Assembly (NCBI RefSeq): GCF_037440165.1
Contig: NZ_JBBIUQ010000013.1
Location: 1-64,000, forward strand
Length of the DNA stretch: 64,000 bases
Source of the DNA: Ignavibacterium sp037440165
GTDB lineage: Bacteria > Bacteroidota > Ignavibacteria > Ignavibacteriales > Ignavibacteriaceae
Direction: 5' to 3'
How positions within the stretch are numbered: position 1 is the first letter of the stretch; the number at the start of each line of letters is the position of its first letter. The position numbers and the translations under genes were made by a program. Shown in pieces: positions 36,911 to 45,252 of the stretch. The notes below the pieces were generated by a model that was given only the letters and a program-made list of their open reading frames with translations, ran no database searches and was not told the DNA's origin.

Positions 36911-38074
36911 TTAACCCATAAAAAAGCTTAACAATATACCAGCTGCGACAGCACTGCCAATCACGCCAGCAACATTCGGAGCCATAGCGTGCATAAGCAA
37001 ATGATTTGTTTTGTCGTACTGCAAACCGATCATCTGAGAAACTCTCGCACTATCAGGCACTGCTGAAACTCCAGCATTACCAATAAGCGGATTAATCTTA
37101 TTTCCTTCCGGAAGGAAAAGATTCATAACTTTTACGAAAATTACTCCGCCGGCAGTAGCAATAATGAATGAAGCCGCACCAAGTGCAAATATTCCAATTG
37201 ACTTTGGTGTAAGAAAAGTTGTTGCTTGTGTTGATGCACCAACAGTTAATCCAATTAGAATTGTAACTATATCAATCAAACTACCTTTTGCTGTGTCAGC
37301 AAGTCTTTTAGTTACTCCACTTTCTTTAAGAAGATTTCCGAAAAACAACATTCCAAGTAATGGCAAAGCACTCGGGGTTATAAAAGTTGTTAGAATTAAT
37401 CCCACAATAGGGAAGAGGATCTTTTCAGTTTTTGAAACCGAACGCGGTGGTTTCATTCTGATTCTACGCTCTTTGTCATTTGTAAGCAATCTCATAATTG
37501 GTGGTTGAATGACTGGAACCAATGCCATATATGAATAAGCTGAAATTGCAATTGCACCTAAAAGCTCAGGTGCTAATTTTGATGCAAGAAATATTGCTGT
37601 AGGACCATCAGCTCCACCAATTATTCCAATTGCTGCAGCTTGTTCTGGAATAAATCCAATCCATAGAGCAATCATATAAGCACCAAAAATTCCTACTTGT
37701 GCAGCTGCACCTAAGAGCATTAGTTTCGGATTTGAAAGCAGTGTCGAAAAATCTGTCATTGCTCCGATGCCAAGAAAAATTAAAGGTGGATATATTCCTT
37801 TAATCACACCAAAGTAAAGGTAATTCAGAACGCTTCCCGGCTCATAAACTCCTATTTGCAAATTTGCTGATTCAAGGAAAGGAATATTACCTAAAAGTAT
37901 TCCGAAACCTATAGGCACTAGCAAGAGTGGTTCATATTCTTTTGTAATTGCAAGGTAGATAAATACTAATCCAACTGTAATCATTACCAAATGACCAACA
38001 GTCATATTAGCAAATGCAGTGTACTGGAAAAATTGTTCAATACCGTGTGCTATAAATTCAAAAAATCTGCTCAT
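36911..38074 (-). CDS. mmdB: Na+-translocating decarboxylase beta subunit (OadB/MmdB)
   Basis: The membrane subunit that couples decarboxylation of carboxybiotin to sodium export. It is almost wholly hydrophobic (about 10 helices) with the family signature GIIGGADGPTAIFLASKLA near residues 150-168 and the conserved GNAGVSAVPDSARVSQ region near 335. Length (387 aa) is normal. It is the last gene of a five-gene minus-strand operon with the carboxyltransferase, OadG-like and biotin carrier subunits and the epimerase, which indicates methylmalonyl-CoA as the substrate. Confidence 0.93.
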   Translation of the reverse strand: MSRFFEFIAHGIEQFFQYTAFANMTVGHLVMITVGLVFIYLAITKEYEPLLLVPIGFGILLGNIPFLESANLQIGVYEPGSVLNYLYFGVIKGIYPPLIFLGIGAMTDFSTLLSNPKLMLLGAAAQVGIFGAYMIALWIGFIPEQAAAIGIIGGADGPTAIFLASKLAPELLGAIAISAYSYMALVPVIQPPIMRLLTNDKERRIRMKPPRSVSKTEKILFPIVGLILTTFITPSALPLLGMLFFGNLLKESGVTKRLADTAKGSLIDIVTILIGLTVGASTQATTFLTPKSIGIFALGAASFIIATAGGVIFVKVMNLFLPEGNKINPLIGNAGVSAVPDSARVSQMIGLQYDKTNHLLMHAMAPNVAGVIGSAVAAGILLSFFMG

Positions 38075-38076
38075 TG

Positions 38077-38520
38077 CTAAGCTCCAATTTCAACTAAGAC
38101 ATCACCTTCAAGAACGCTATCACCTTTTTTCACTTTTACTGATTTAACAATACCTTCTTTATCAGCATTAATATTATTTTCCATTTTCATCGCTTCAAGT
38201 AAAATTAATTTCTGTCCAACCTTAACCTGATCACCTTCTTTTATATAAACATCCAATATTACTCCGGGTAATGGCGACTTTACAAATCCAGTACCTTTCG
38301 GTGCAGAAGGCGCACTAGTTTTCAATTGTGAAGGAGTTGTTTCAGTCGAAGGTACTGCAACAGTTCTAACTAACTTAGGAGTTTTAGTCGATGTAATTTT
38401 TTTATCAACTTCAACTTTATAAACTGTACCATTTACATCAACTTCAGCAATATTGTCTTCAACATTCAGAATGTTTACATCATATTGATTTCCCTGAATT
38501 GTGAATTTAAAATTTTTCAT
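38077..38520 (-). CDS. mmdC: Biotin carrier subunit of decarboxylase
   Basis: The C-terminal 75 residues form a biotinyl domain with the attachment motif EAMKMEN (Lys biotinylated) between two halves KSPLPGVILDVYIKEGDQV and GIVKSVKVKKGDSV. The N-terminal 70 residues plus an alanine/proline/threonine-rich linker (TETTPSQLKTSAPSAPKG) are typical of swinging-arm carriers. It shuttles CO2 between the carboxyltransferase and the membrane subunit. It lies 2 bp before mmdB and 12 bp after the OadG-like gene. Confidence 0.92.
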   Translation of the reverse strand: MKNFKFTIQGNQYDVNILNVEDNIAEVDVNGTVYKVEVDKKITSTKTPKLVRTVAVPSTETTPSQLKTSAPSAPKGTGFVKSPLPGVILDVYIKEGDQVKVGQKLILLEAMKMENNINADKEGIVKSVKVKKGDSVLEGDVLVEIGA

Positions 38521-38532
38521 TTTTTAATCTCT

Positions 38533-38949
38533 CTATCTTGGATACTGTCTTAAACTATAAATTTTAGAACTCCAGGGTGAATAAGCTCTGGAAACTCTGT
38601 TTATTGTAAGCACTGTATTTTCCTGATCATGCAATTCATTGTAATAAAGATAAATTGCTGCTGCGATTGCTGCATTAACTTCACCGCTTATTTCAATTGC
38701 AGATTTGTCATCAATAATCTTACCTTCTTTTCGTAATATCCTTTGAATGTTACCAGTAAGAATTTTTGTGAGATTGTAAAAAACTATATAGAGAAGCAGC
38801 AGAGCAATAAATACTATTACATATCCGATTACTGTCATTCCAATTCCATAAGGATCAATTTTCATAAACAATTCAGAATTGCGATGGACTTTAACAATTG
38901 CTGTATCAGTGACTGATTGTGTTACCTGTAATATGACTGTTAAAAACAT
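38533..38949 (-). CDS. mmdD: OadG-family small subunit of decarboxylase
   Basis: A short protein with one membrane helix (GMTVIGYVIVFIALLLLYIVFY, broken here for length) preceded by a periplasmic stretch and followed by a cytosolic part ending INRVSRAYSPWSSKIYSLRQYPR; only part of each run is diagnostic. OadG subunits tether the carboxyltransferase to the membrane beta subunit. The ISGEVNAAIAAAIYLY segment recalls the family. At 138 aa it is the usual size. Its place between the carboxyltransferase and biotin carrier is the standard gene order. Confidence 0.8.
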   Translation of the reverse strand: MFLTVILQVTQSVTDTAIVKVHRNSELFMKIDPYGIGMTVIGYVIVFIALLLLYIVFYNLTKILTGNIQRILRKEGKIIDDKSAIEISGEVNAAIAAAIYLYYNELHDQENTVLTINRVSRAYSPWSSKIYSLRQYPR

Positions 38950-38966
38950 TCTTCGTCTCCTTACTG

Positions 38967-40535
38967 TTATAATGGAAGATTTGAATGTTTTTTCGGAGGA
39001 TTAGTATCTTTTTTAGTTCTTAAAGATTCTAAAGCCCTTATAATTCTGAATCTGGAATTTCTTGGTTCAATCACATCATCGAGGTATCCATATTTTGCAG
39101 CGACATAAGGAGTAGCGAATTTTCTTTTATACTCTTCTTCCTTTTGCTGAAGCAATTTCATTCTTTCTTCTAAGTCCTGAATATCTTTATACTCTTTACT
39201 ATAAAGAATTTCGATAGCTCCTTTTGGTCCCATAACTGCAATCTCAGCACCAGGCCATGCATAATTGATATCGCCTCGTAAATGTTTTGAACTCATCACA
39301 TCATAAGCACCGCCGTAAGCTTTTCTAAGAATCACAGTTACTTTTGGAACAGTTGCTTCTCCGTATGCGTAAAGTAGTTTAGCTCCGTGAATAATTATTC
39401 CACCATATTCTTGTGCTGTACCTGGCAAGAATCCGGGTACATCGACGAAAGTAACAATTGGAATATTGAATGCATCACAAAATCTAACAAACCTTGCAGC
39501 TTTTCGGGAAGAATTTATGTCAAGTACACCTGCTAAATAATTTGGTTGATTAGCCACAATGCCGACAGGCATTCCGTTAAACCTTGCAAATCCAATTACA
39601 ATATTTGGTGCATAATGTCTTTGAACTTCAACGAATTCATTGTAATCAACAACAGCGTGAATAATGTCTTTCACATCATAAGGTTTGCTAGGGTTTTCAG
39701 GGATAATTTCATTCAAAGCATCTTCTAATCTATCTATAGGATCATCACATGGAATAATTGGTGGATCTTCAAGATTGTTTTGCGGCAAAAAACTCAAAAG
39801 TTTTCGTATCAGTGCGATTCCTTCCTGCTCATCCTCAGCAACGAAATGAGTTACTCCTGATTTCGTACCGTGAACCATCGCTCCACCGAGTTCATCTTCT
39901 GTTACTGTTTCACCTGTGACTGTCTTTACTACTTTTGGTCCGGTTACAAACATATAGCTAGTGTTCTTCGACATGATTATAAAATCAGTTAAAGCAGGCG
40001 AGTAAACTGCACCACCGGCACAAGGTCCGAATATTGCACTTATCTGAGGCACTACTCCTGAAGCTAAAATATTTCGCTGAAATATTTCTGCATAACCTCC
40101 AAGACTTTTCACTCCTTCCTGAATTCTTGCACCACCGCTATCGTTAATTCCTATTATAGGTGCCCCAACTTTCATTGCTTTATCCATAATCTTACAGATT
40201 TTCTGTGCATACATCTCAGAGAGTGAACCACCGAATACAGTAAAGTCCTGAGAAAAGACATATACTAATCTTCCGTCGATTGTCCCGTAACCTGTAACAA
40301 CTCCATCCGATAAGTAAGTCTCTTCAGCTAAACCAAAATCTATACAGCGATGAGAAACGAACATATCAAATTCTTCGAAGCTTCCTTCATCAAGGAGCAA
40401 TTCAATTCTTTCACGCGCAGTTAATTTTCCTTTTTTATGTTGTGCTTCAATTCTTTTGGGACCACCGCCCATTCTGGCTTTTTCTCTCAGATCAAGTAAC
40501 TCTTTTATTTTATCCTGTGCTGCCATTGTATTCAC
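38967..40535 (-). CDS. mmdA: Methylmalonyl-CoA decarboxylase/propionyl-CoA carboxylase-type carboxyltransferase
   Basis: The carboxyltransferase subunit, which moves CO2 from methylmalonyl-CoA to biotin. GGGPKRIEAQHKKGKLTARER at the N-terminus, INDSGGARIQEGVKSLGGYA and FGPCAGGAVYSPALTDF (first oxyanion hole), and VPGFLPGTAQEYGGIIIHGAK (second) are crotonase-fold hallmarks; runs are quoted in pieces. At 522 aa it is normal. An ATG 9 bp inside (MAAQDKIKEL) may be the true start. The adjacent epimerase supports methylmalonyl-CoA over other acyl-CoAs. Confidence 0.92.
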   Translation of the reverse strand: MNTMAAQDKIKELLDLREKARMGGGPKRIEAQHKKGKLTARERIELLLDEGSFEEFDMFVSHRCIDFGLAEETYLSDGVVTGYGTIDGRLVYVFSQDFTVFGGSLSEMYAQKICKIMDKAMKVGAPIIGINDSGGARIQEGVKSLGGYAEIFQRNILASGVVPQISAIFGPCAGGAVYSPALTDFIIMSKNTSYMFVTGPKVVKTVTGETVTEDELGGAMVHGTKSGVTHFVAEDEQEGIALIRKLLSFLPQNNLEDPPIIPCDDPIDRLEDALNEIIPENPSKPYDVKDIIHAVVDYNEFVEVQRHYAPNIVIGFARFNGMPVGIVANQPNYLAGVLDINSSRKAARFVRFCDAFNIPIVTFVDVPGFLPGTAQEYGGIIIHGAKLLYAYGEATVPKVTVILRKAYGGAYDVMSSKHLRGDINYAWPGAEIAVMGPKGAIEILYSKEYKDIQDLEERMKLLQQKEEEYKRKFATPYVAAKYGYLDDVIEPRNSRFRIIRALESLRTKKDTNPPKKHSNLPL

Positions 40536-40569
40536 TTTAATTTTTTATTGATAGCTGCTAAAAAATTTT

Positions 40570-40983
40570 TTAATCAGCAACTGGTTTTTCACAAAATTCA
40601 GTTAAAACACCAAAAGTAGATTTTGGGTGCAGGAAAGCAATATTTAATCCCTCAGCTCCTTTGCGAGGATGTTCATCTACCAATCTGACACCTTTTGACT
40701 TTACATCATTAAGTTTTTCCTGCAATCCACTAACAGCAAAAGCAATGTGATGAATGCCTTCACCTTTATTTTCGATGAATCTGCCAATTGGACCATCAGG
40801 TGAAGTAGATTCAAGCAATTCAATTTTTGTTTGACCAACCATGAAAAAAGCAGTTTTAACTTTTTGGTCTGGAACTTCTTCCACAGCGTAACATTTTAAT
40901 CCTAGTACTTCTTCGTAAAACTTAATTACTTCGTGAAGATTTTTAACTGCGATTCCAATGTGTTCGATATGTGTGATGCTCAT
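40570..40983 (-). CDS. mce: Methylmalonyl-CoA epimerase
   Basis: A glyoxalase-fold enzyme that interconverts the (S) and (R) forms of methylmalonyl-CoA. IEHIGIAVKNL (metal His) at about 5-15, KIELLESTSPDGPIGRFIEN and GIHHIAFAV (second metal His) match the family, and the length of 137 aa is usual. It is first in the operon and links the decarboxylase with the B12-dependent mutase, which is not in this window. The unit as a whole would make propionyl-CoA and pump sodium. Confidence 0.93.
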   Translation of the reverse strand: MSITHIEHIGIAVKNLHEVIKFYEEVLGLKCYAVEEVPDQKVKTAFFMVGQTKIELLESTSPDGPIGRFIENKGEGIHHIAFAVSGLQEKLNDVKSKGVRLVDEHPRKGAEGLNIAFLHPKSTFGVLTEFCEKPVAD

Positions 40984-41200
40984 CTTTTCACCATTTGATT
41001 ATTAAGTAAATGATAGTAAAAAATTTTTGTGTCGCCTAATTTTGACAAACAAAGTGCCACGAGTCTATAATAATTTTATTGCAATGAATACATTCAACAC
41101 AAACATAGTTGATAAAGATTTGTTCTAAGTCACTTTATTATTCCAATCTCTGAGAAAAAATTTTTTAATAATAAGATTATTATTGAATTATCAAATAATT

Positions 41201-41947
41201 CTATTCAATGACGAAATCGAAGTATGTTTCTGGAAATGGTTCGTTAATAAGTGTGTAATGCCACCATTCCTCCGCCAGATTTTTAAAGCCGTATTTCTGC
41301 ATAAGAGAAAATAATAGCATTCTGTTAGCCTTTTGTTGAGGAGTTATAACTTCATTAAAAGTATGGGAAAGTGGATGAAAACAATCAAAACCTGTTCCCA
41401 TATCCAAACTGTAATCATCAAATCTTTCATTTAATGGCTTGTAACATTCACATTGTTTGTTAATATCAAATTCTACTTTAGGTTTTGAATTGATTGGTAC
41501 TACAGTTAAATCAACTGTACTTCCTCTGCTGTGTCCGGATTTTTCTGCAATGTAACCATCAACAAACAATCGGCTTTTATCAATCGTAGGATAAAATTCT
41601 TTTTTGGTAATTGTGTCCGATAAATCTTTTGCCCAATTAACAAAATCATCCACAGCTCTTTGTGGACGATATGCGTCATAAATTTTAAGTGAAAGTCCGA
41701 ATTTTTTTAATTCATCTTGTACTTTTGAGAGTGAATCTGCTGCAGCTTTTGTTATGTAACATTTCTCGGCTTTATATCCGTTAACTGGTCTTCCTAGAAA
41801 GTTATGGTTTGAGAAATATCTTAAATCAATAATTATGTCTGGAATTATGCTTCTTATGTCCACAAAACCATCAGGAATCTGACTGAATATATTTCGTGAA
41901 AGAAAAAGTATTATTAATAGGATTAAAACTCTGAAGTTTGATCTCAT
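41201..41947 (-). CDS. D-alanyl-D-alanine dipeptidase (VanX/DdpX family)
   Basis: A zinc dipeptidase exported by a signal peptide (to about residue 22, FSQ). SGHSRGSTVD at 137-146 holds zinc ligands His139 and Asp146, and EEWWHYT at 226-232 holds the catalytic Glu and ligand His230. YDAYRPQRA carries the conserved substrate arginine region. Of 248 aa, most match the catalytic domain. With no vanH or vanA nearby it is more likely for D-Ala-D-Ala recycling than for glycopeptide resistance. A TAAATTTG box lies on its strand at 41977-41984. Confidence 0.9.
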   Translation of the reverse strand: MRSNFRVLILLIILFLSRNIFSQIPDGFVDIRSIIPDIIIDLRYFSNHNFLGRPVNGYKAEKCYITKAAADSLSKVQDELKKFGLSLKIYDAYRPQRAVDDFVNWAKDLSDTITKKEFYPTIDKSRLFVDGYIAEKSGHSRGSTVDLTVVPINSKPKVEFDINKQCECYKPLNERFDDYSLDMGTGFDCFHPLSHTFNEVITPQQKANRMLLFSLMQKYGFKNLAEEWWHYTLINEPFPETYFDFVIE

Positions 41948-42048
41948 ACAACATAAATAGTTAATTATTGTATGAACAAATTTAAGGAAAAAATGATCAT
42001 TCGCTTTTCAGACAGAGAAAATGATAAGGATATTAGTAACTGCATTTC

Positions 42049-42079
42049 TTGTTAAAAATTAAGTCTTTAAGTATATTTG
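42049..42079 (+). promoter_or_regulatory. Promoter of the tRNA cluster
   Basis: TTG (42049-42051), 20 nt, then TATATTTG (42072-42079) is a full Bacteroidota-type promoter. The same bases can be read as TTGTTA, 17 nt, TATATT, close to the sigma-70 consensus. The predicted start near 42085 leaves about 20 nt before tRNA-Leu. Confidence 0.65.
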
Positions 42080-42103
42080 TTCGTCAAAATAAAAGTTACT
42101 TTT

Positions 42104-42189
42104 GCCGGGGTGGCGGAAGTGGTAGACGCACAGGACTTAAAATCCTGTGGCCCTTTAGGGCCGTGCCGGTTCGAGTCCGGCCCTCGGTA
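42104..42189 (+). tRNA. tRNA-Leu (TAA)
   Basis: A class II tRNA of 86 nt. Acceptor GCCGGGG pairs with CCTCGGT (two G-U pairs), anticodon stem CAGGA/TCCTG closes loop CTTAAAA giving anticodon TAA, a variable arm GGCCC-TTTA-GGGCC is present, and the T arm GCCGG-TTCGAGT-CCGGC is perfect. No CCA is encoded. Confidence 0.97.
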
Positions 42190-42251
42190 CTTCAAACAAA
42201 TGTACAATTAACTTTTTAATTGTACATTTTTATTTATTAAATGATCTTTCA

Positions 42252-42325
42252 GGGCTCTTAGCTCAGTTGGTTAGAGCGTCTGCTTGACGTGCAGAAGGTC
42301 AAAGGTTCGAATCCTTTAGAGCCCA
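42252..42325 (+). tRNA. tRNA-Val (GAC)
   Basis: A 74-nt cloverleaf: acceptor GGGCTCT/AGAGCCC, D stem GCTC/GAGC with 9-nt loop AGTTGGTTA, anticodon stem TCTGC/GCAGA with loop TTGACGT (anticodon GAC), and T arm AAAGG-TTCGAAT-CCTTT. No CCA is encoded. A diverged copy with expanded loops starts 20 bp downstream. Confidence 0.97.
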
Positions 42326-42345
42326 CAAGTTAACTTTGAAATTTT

Positions 42346-42450
42346 GGGTTCTTAGCTCATCCGCTGGTTAGCAGAGATTAGAGTTTCTGCTTGATGTGCA
42401 GAAGGTCAAAGGTTCTGCAAAGCATCCTTCGGAGAATCCTTTAGAGCCCA
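42346..42450 (+). pseudogene. tRNA-Val copy with expanded D and T loops (tRNA-like element)
   Basis: A 105-nt duplicate of the preceding tRNA. All four stems still pair: GGGTTCT/AGAGCCC (one G-U), GCTC/GAGT (one G-U), TCTGC/GCAGA and AAAGG/CCTTT. The D loop has grown from 9 to 22 nt and holds an imperfect palindrome (ATC.GCT-GGTT-AGC...GAT). The T loop has grown from 7 to 25 nt and holds TGCAAAGCA and TCCTTCGGA mini-hairpins. The anticodon loop reads TTGATGT, changing the anticodon from GAC (Val) to GAT (Ile). A functional tRNA is unlikely because the D-T loop contacts are disrupted. Confidence 0.8.
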
Positions 42451-42494
42451 CAAAAATTAATTGATTGATTAAATTTTATTGTTCGATAACTTTA

Positions 42495-42520
42495 ATCCCG
42501 CATTAGCGGGAAAATTTTTA
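42495..42520 (+). terminator. Hairpin/terminator between tRNA cluster and thrS
   Basis: CCCGC (42497-42501), loop ATTA, GCGGG (42506-42510), then AAAATTTTTATT. It probably ends tRNA transcription; it lies 15 bp before the thrS ATG and could also act as a leader attenuator of the thrS operon. Confidence 0.65.
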
Positions 42521-42534
42521 TTAAAATTTATCTT

Positions 42535-44472
42535 ATGGAAAAAATTAAAATAAAATTTCCTGATGGTTCAGTTAAAGAGTTTGAAAAAGGCACAACTGGT
42601 TTTCAGATTGCTGAATCAATTTCTAAGAGATTAGCTGATGAAGCTCTCGCTATTAAAATTAATGGCAAAGTGCGTGAACTTAATATGCCTATTAATGAAG
42701 ATGCTGAGGTAAAGATTTTAACCTTTGATGATAACGAAGGAAAAGAAGTTTACTGGCACTCTTCCTCACATTTGATGGCTCACGCAATACAATCATTACA
42801 CCCTGAAGCTAAGTTTGGAGTAGGTCCTGCTATTGAAAACGGATTTTACTACGACTTCGATATCAATACACAGCTCAACGAAGATGATTTAGGAAAAATT
42901 GAAGAGAAGATGATGACAATCGCAGGTGAAAATCATCCATTTGAAAGAGTTGAACTTCCTAAAGAAAAAGCAATTAAATTCTTCGCAAAAAAAGGTGATC
43001 AATATAAACTTGAAATCCTTAGGGAACTTGATGATAAAAACGAAGTTATCAGTATTTATAATGAAGGTGATTTTACTGATTTATGTACCGGGCCTCATTT
43101 ACCATCTGCAGGTAAAATAAAGTATGTAAAACTTCTAAGTATTTCAGGTTCCTATTGGCGTGGTGACGAAAAAAATACACAGCTGCAACGGATTTACGGT
43201 ATTTCATTTCCCAAAAAGAAAATGCTTGATGAATATCTTCAGAAGCTTGAAGAAGCTAAAAGAAGGGATCATCGAAAGCTTGGAAAAGAATTAGAGATTT
43301 TTCTTATTACAAATACTGTTGGTGCAGGTTTACCAATTTGGCTTCCTAAAGGAACTATTCTCAGAGAAACTCTGGAAAATTTTCTAAAGGAAGAACAAAG
43401 AAAAAGAGGATATCTTCCTGTAATTACTCCGCATATTGGAAACATCAATCTTTACAAAACAAGCGGTCATTATCCTTATTATAAGGATAGTCAGTTTCCA
43501 CCGATCAAATTCGATGATGGAAATGAGGAATATCTTCTTAAACCGATGAACTGTCCTCATCATTTTCAGATTTATGCATCCAAACCAAGAAGTTATAGAG
43601 ATCTTCCAATTCGTTACGCAGAGTTTGGAACTGTTTATCGCTATGAACAATCTGGCGAGTTGAATGGATTAACAAGAGTCCGATGTTTCTCTGTAGATGA
43701 TTCGCACATTTTTGTAAGACAAGATCAACTTAAAGACGAAGTTCGTAATGTTATTGAACTTATTCAGGTTGTATTCAACCAAATGGGATTCAAAGAATTT
43801 ACAACGCAGCTTTCTTTCCGTGATGATAATGTTGAAAAATATGGCGGTGATTTAAGTTTATGGGACAAAGCTCAGCAGGAAATTAAAGAAGCTGCCGATA
43901 TGATGGGATTAAATTATATTATCGAAGAAGGAGAAGCAGCATTCTACGGTCCTAAAATTGACTTTATGGTTAAAGATGCTCTCGGCAGAAAATGGCAACT
44001 TGGAACTGTTCAGATTGATTATGTGATGCCTGAACGATTTAATCTTGAATACATTGGCAGCGACGGGCAAAAACATCGTCCTGTTGTCATTCATCGTGCA
44101 CCATTTGGTTCACTTGAAAGATTTATTGGAGTGTTAATTGAGCATTTTGCAGGTGAATTTCCTCTTTGGCTGGCTCCTGTTCAGGTAGCAGTTCTTCCAA
44201 TTTCTCAGAATTACCTGGATTATGCAAAAGAAGTGTATGATCTTCTGAAACAAAATAACATTCGCGCCGATCTTGATGACAGAAATGAAAAAATCGGATA
44301 TAAAATCAGAGATTGGGAAATGAAAAAAGTAAAATATATGATAATTGTTGGCGAAAAAGAGAAAGAAAACAAAACAGTTTCTTTAAGGCAGCACAGAGAA
44401 GGTGATAAAGGTGCTTTGGGAATATCAGAATTTATTGATAAAATTGCAGCCGAAATTAAAGATAAATCTTAA
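42535..44472 (+). CDS. thrS: Threonyl-tRNA synthetase
   Basis: Charges tRNA-Thr. The N-terminal TGS domain (1-60) is followed by the editing domain with HSSSHLMAHA (about 75-84) and CTGPHLPS, the class II catalytic core with MNCPHHFQIY (zinc Cys and motif 2 region RYAEFGTVYRYEQSGEL), and the C-terminal anticodon-binding domain (PVQVAVLPIS onward). The 645 aa length is standard. It begins the conserved thrS-infC-rpmI-rplT-pheS-pheT order. A hairpin with a T run directly precedes it. Confidence 0.98.
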   Translation: MEKIKIKFPDGSVKEFEKGTTGFQIAESISKRLADEALAIKINGKVRELNMPINEDAEVKILTFDDNEGKEVYWHSSSHLMAHAIQSLHPEAKFGVGPAIENGFYYDFDINTQLNEDDLGKIEEKMMTIAGENHPFERVELPKEKAIKFFAKKGDQYKLEILRELDDKNEVISIYNEGDFTDLCTGPHLPSAGKIKYVKLLSISGSYWRGDEKNTQLQRIYGISFPKKKMLDEYLQKLEEAKRRDHRKLGKELEIFLITNTVGAGLPIWLPKGTILRETLENFLKEEQRKRGYLPVITPHIGNINLYKTSGHYPYYKDSQFPPIKFDDGNEEYLLKPMNCPHHFQIYASKPRSYRDLPIRYAEFGTVYRYEQSGELNGLTRVRCFSVDDSHIFVRQDQLKDEVRNVIELIQVVFNQMGFKEFTTQLSFRDDNVEKYGGDLSLWDKAQQEIKEAADMMGLNYIIEEGEAAFYGPKIDFMVKDALGRKWQLGTVQIDYVMPERFNLEYIGSDGQKHRPVVIHRAPFGSLERFIGVLIEHFAGEFPLWLAPVQVAVLPISQNYLDYAKEVYDLLKQNNIRADLDDRNEKIGYKIRDWEMKKVKYMIIVGEKEKENKTVSLRQHREGDKGALGISEFIDKIAAEIKDKS

Positions 44473-44493
44473 AAACAATAAAAGAGGTTATTT

Positions 44494-45039
44494 ATTTCAG
44501 ATAAAAAATCTGTTCGTGTAAACGAAGAAATCAAAGCTCCAAAAGTAAGAGTAATTGATTTCGATGGTACTCAAAGAGGTATTTTTACTGTTCGTGATGC
44601 GATAAAATTATCTGAAGAGCGTAAACTTGATTTGGTTGAAATAGCTCCTCAGGCTGATCCGCCAGTTTGTAAAATAATCGATTACGGCAAGTTCAAATAC
44701 GAACAACAGAAAAAAGAAAAACTTCAGAAAAAAAATCAGGTTGTTTCTGTATTAAAAGAAATTCGTTTACATCCGAATACGGATACTCACGATTTCGATT
44801 TTAAAGTAAGACATGCAATTAATTTTATTGAAGAAGGTAATAAGGTTAAAGTATCTGTATTGTTTAAGGGCAGAGAAATGGCTTACACTGAAAAGGGTGA
44901 AGAACTTATTCAAAGATTTATTGAAAAATTATCCGACATATCAAAAGTTGAATCCGAACCTAAAATGGAGGGACGAAGTTTGTCGGCTATTCTGGTTCCG
45001 CAATCGAAAAAAGGTAAGAAACAAAAACAACAAGGTTAA
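44494..45039 (+). CDS. infC: Translation initiation factor IF-3, ATT start
   Basis: Binds the 30S subunit and checks the initiator tRNA and start codon. Reading upstream in frame from the long ORF gives SDKKSVRVNEEIKAPKVRV, the conserved IF-3 N-domain, beginning at ATT (44494). The site AAGAGG lies 6 nt before it, and an in-frame TAA at 44479 blocks any longer form. The 181-aa product has N-domain, lysine-rich linker (KYEQQKKEKLQKKNQ) and C-domain (EIRLHPNTDTHDFDFK). IF-3 rejects such rare starts, which is the basis of its autocontrol in E. coli; the same is inferred here. Confidence 0.93.
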   Translation: MSDKKSVRVNEEIKAPKVRVIDFDGTQRGIFTVRDAIKLSEERKLDLVEIAPQADPPVCKIIDYGKFKYEQQKKEKLQKKNQVVSVLKEIRLHPNTDTHDFDFKVRHAINFIEEGNKVKVSVLFKGREMAYTEKGEELIQRFIEKLSDISKVESEPKMEGRSLSAILVPQSKKGKKQKQQG

Positions 45040-45042
45040 GAT

Positions 45043-45234
45043 ATGCCAAAAATGAAAAGTAACAAGGGTGCTGCAAAGACATTCAAGAAAACAGCATCAG
45101 GAAGATTTAAAAGAAAGAAAGCTTATAAAAGCCATATACTTACTTCCAAATCGAGAAAAAGAAAAAGAAATTTAAGAAAACCAACTCTCGTATCTAAAGC
45201 AGATGAAAAGAGAGTTAAAATAATGGTTCAATAA
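45043..45234 (+). CDS. rpmI: Ribosomal protein bL35
   Basis: A 63-residue basic protein of the 50S subunit. MPKMKSNKGAAKTFKKTASG is the family N-terminus, and SHILTSKSRKRKRNLRKP follows the loop. It begins 3 bp after the infC stop and is followed by rplT, the usual order. No annotation doubt. Confidence 0.97.
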   Translation: MPKMKSNKGAAKTFKKTASGRFKRKKAYKSHILTSKSRKRKRNLRKPTLVSKADEKRVKIMVQ

Positions 45235-45252
45235 GAACAAGAGGATATAACT

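Noticed and set aside
41201..41947. Vancomycin-resistance determinant
   Set aside because: Only a VanX-family dipeptidase is present; no vanH, vanA, vanR or vanS is nearby, so a cell-wall recycling role is more likely.
42346..42450. Functional tRNA-Ile (GAT)
   Set aside because: The body is a tRNA-Val copy with large inserts in both loops that would prevent the D-T loop contact, so the anticodon change alone is not enough.
42451..42534. T-box leader of thrS
   Set aside because: Only a short 5-bp hairpin with a T run is present; no specifier stem or conserved T-box sequence is seen.
44632..45039. IF-3 starting at TTG 44632
   Set aside because: It would lack the first 46 residues of the N-domain, which are clearly encoded in frame upstream to ATT 44494.
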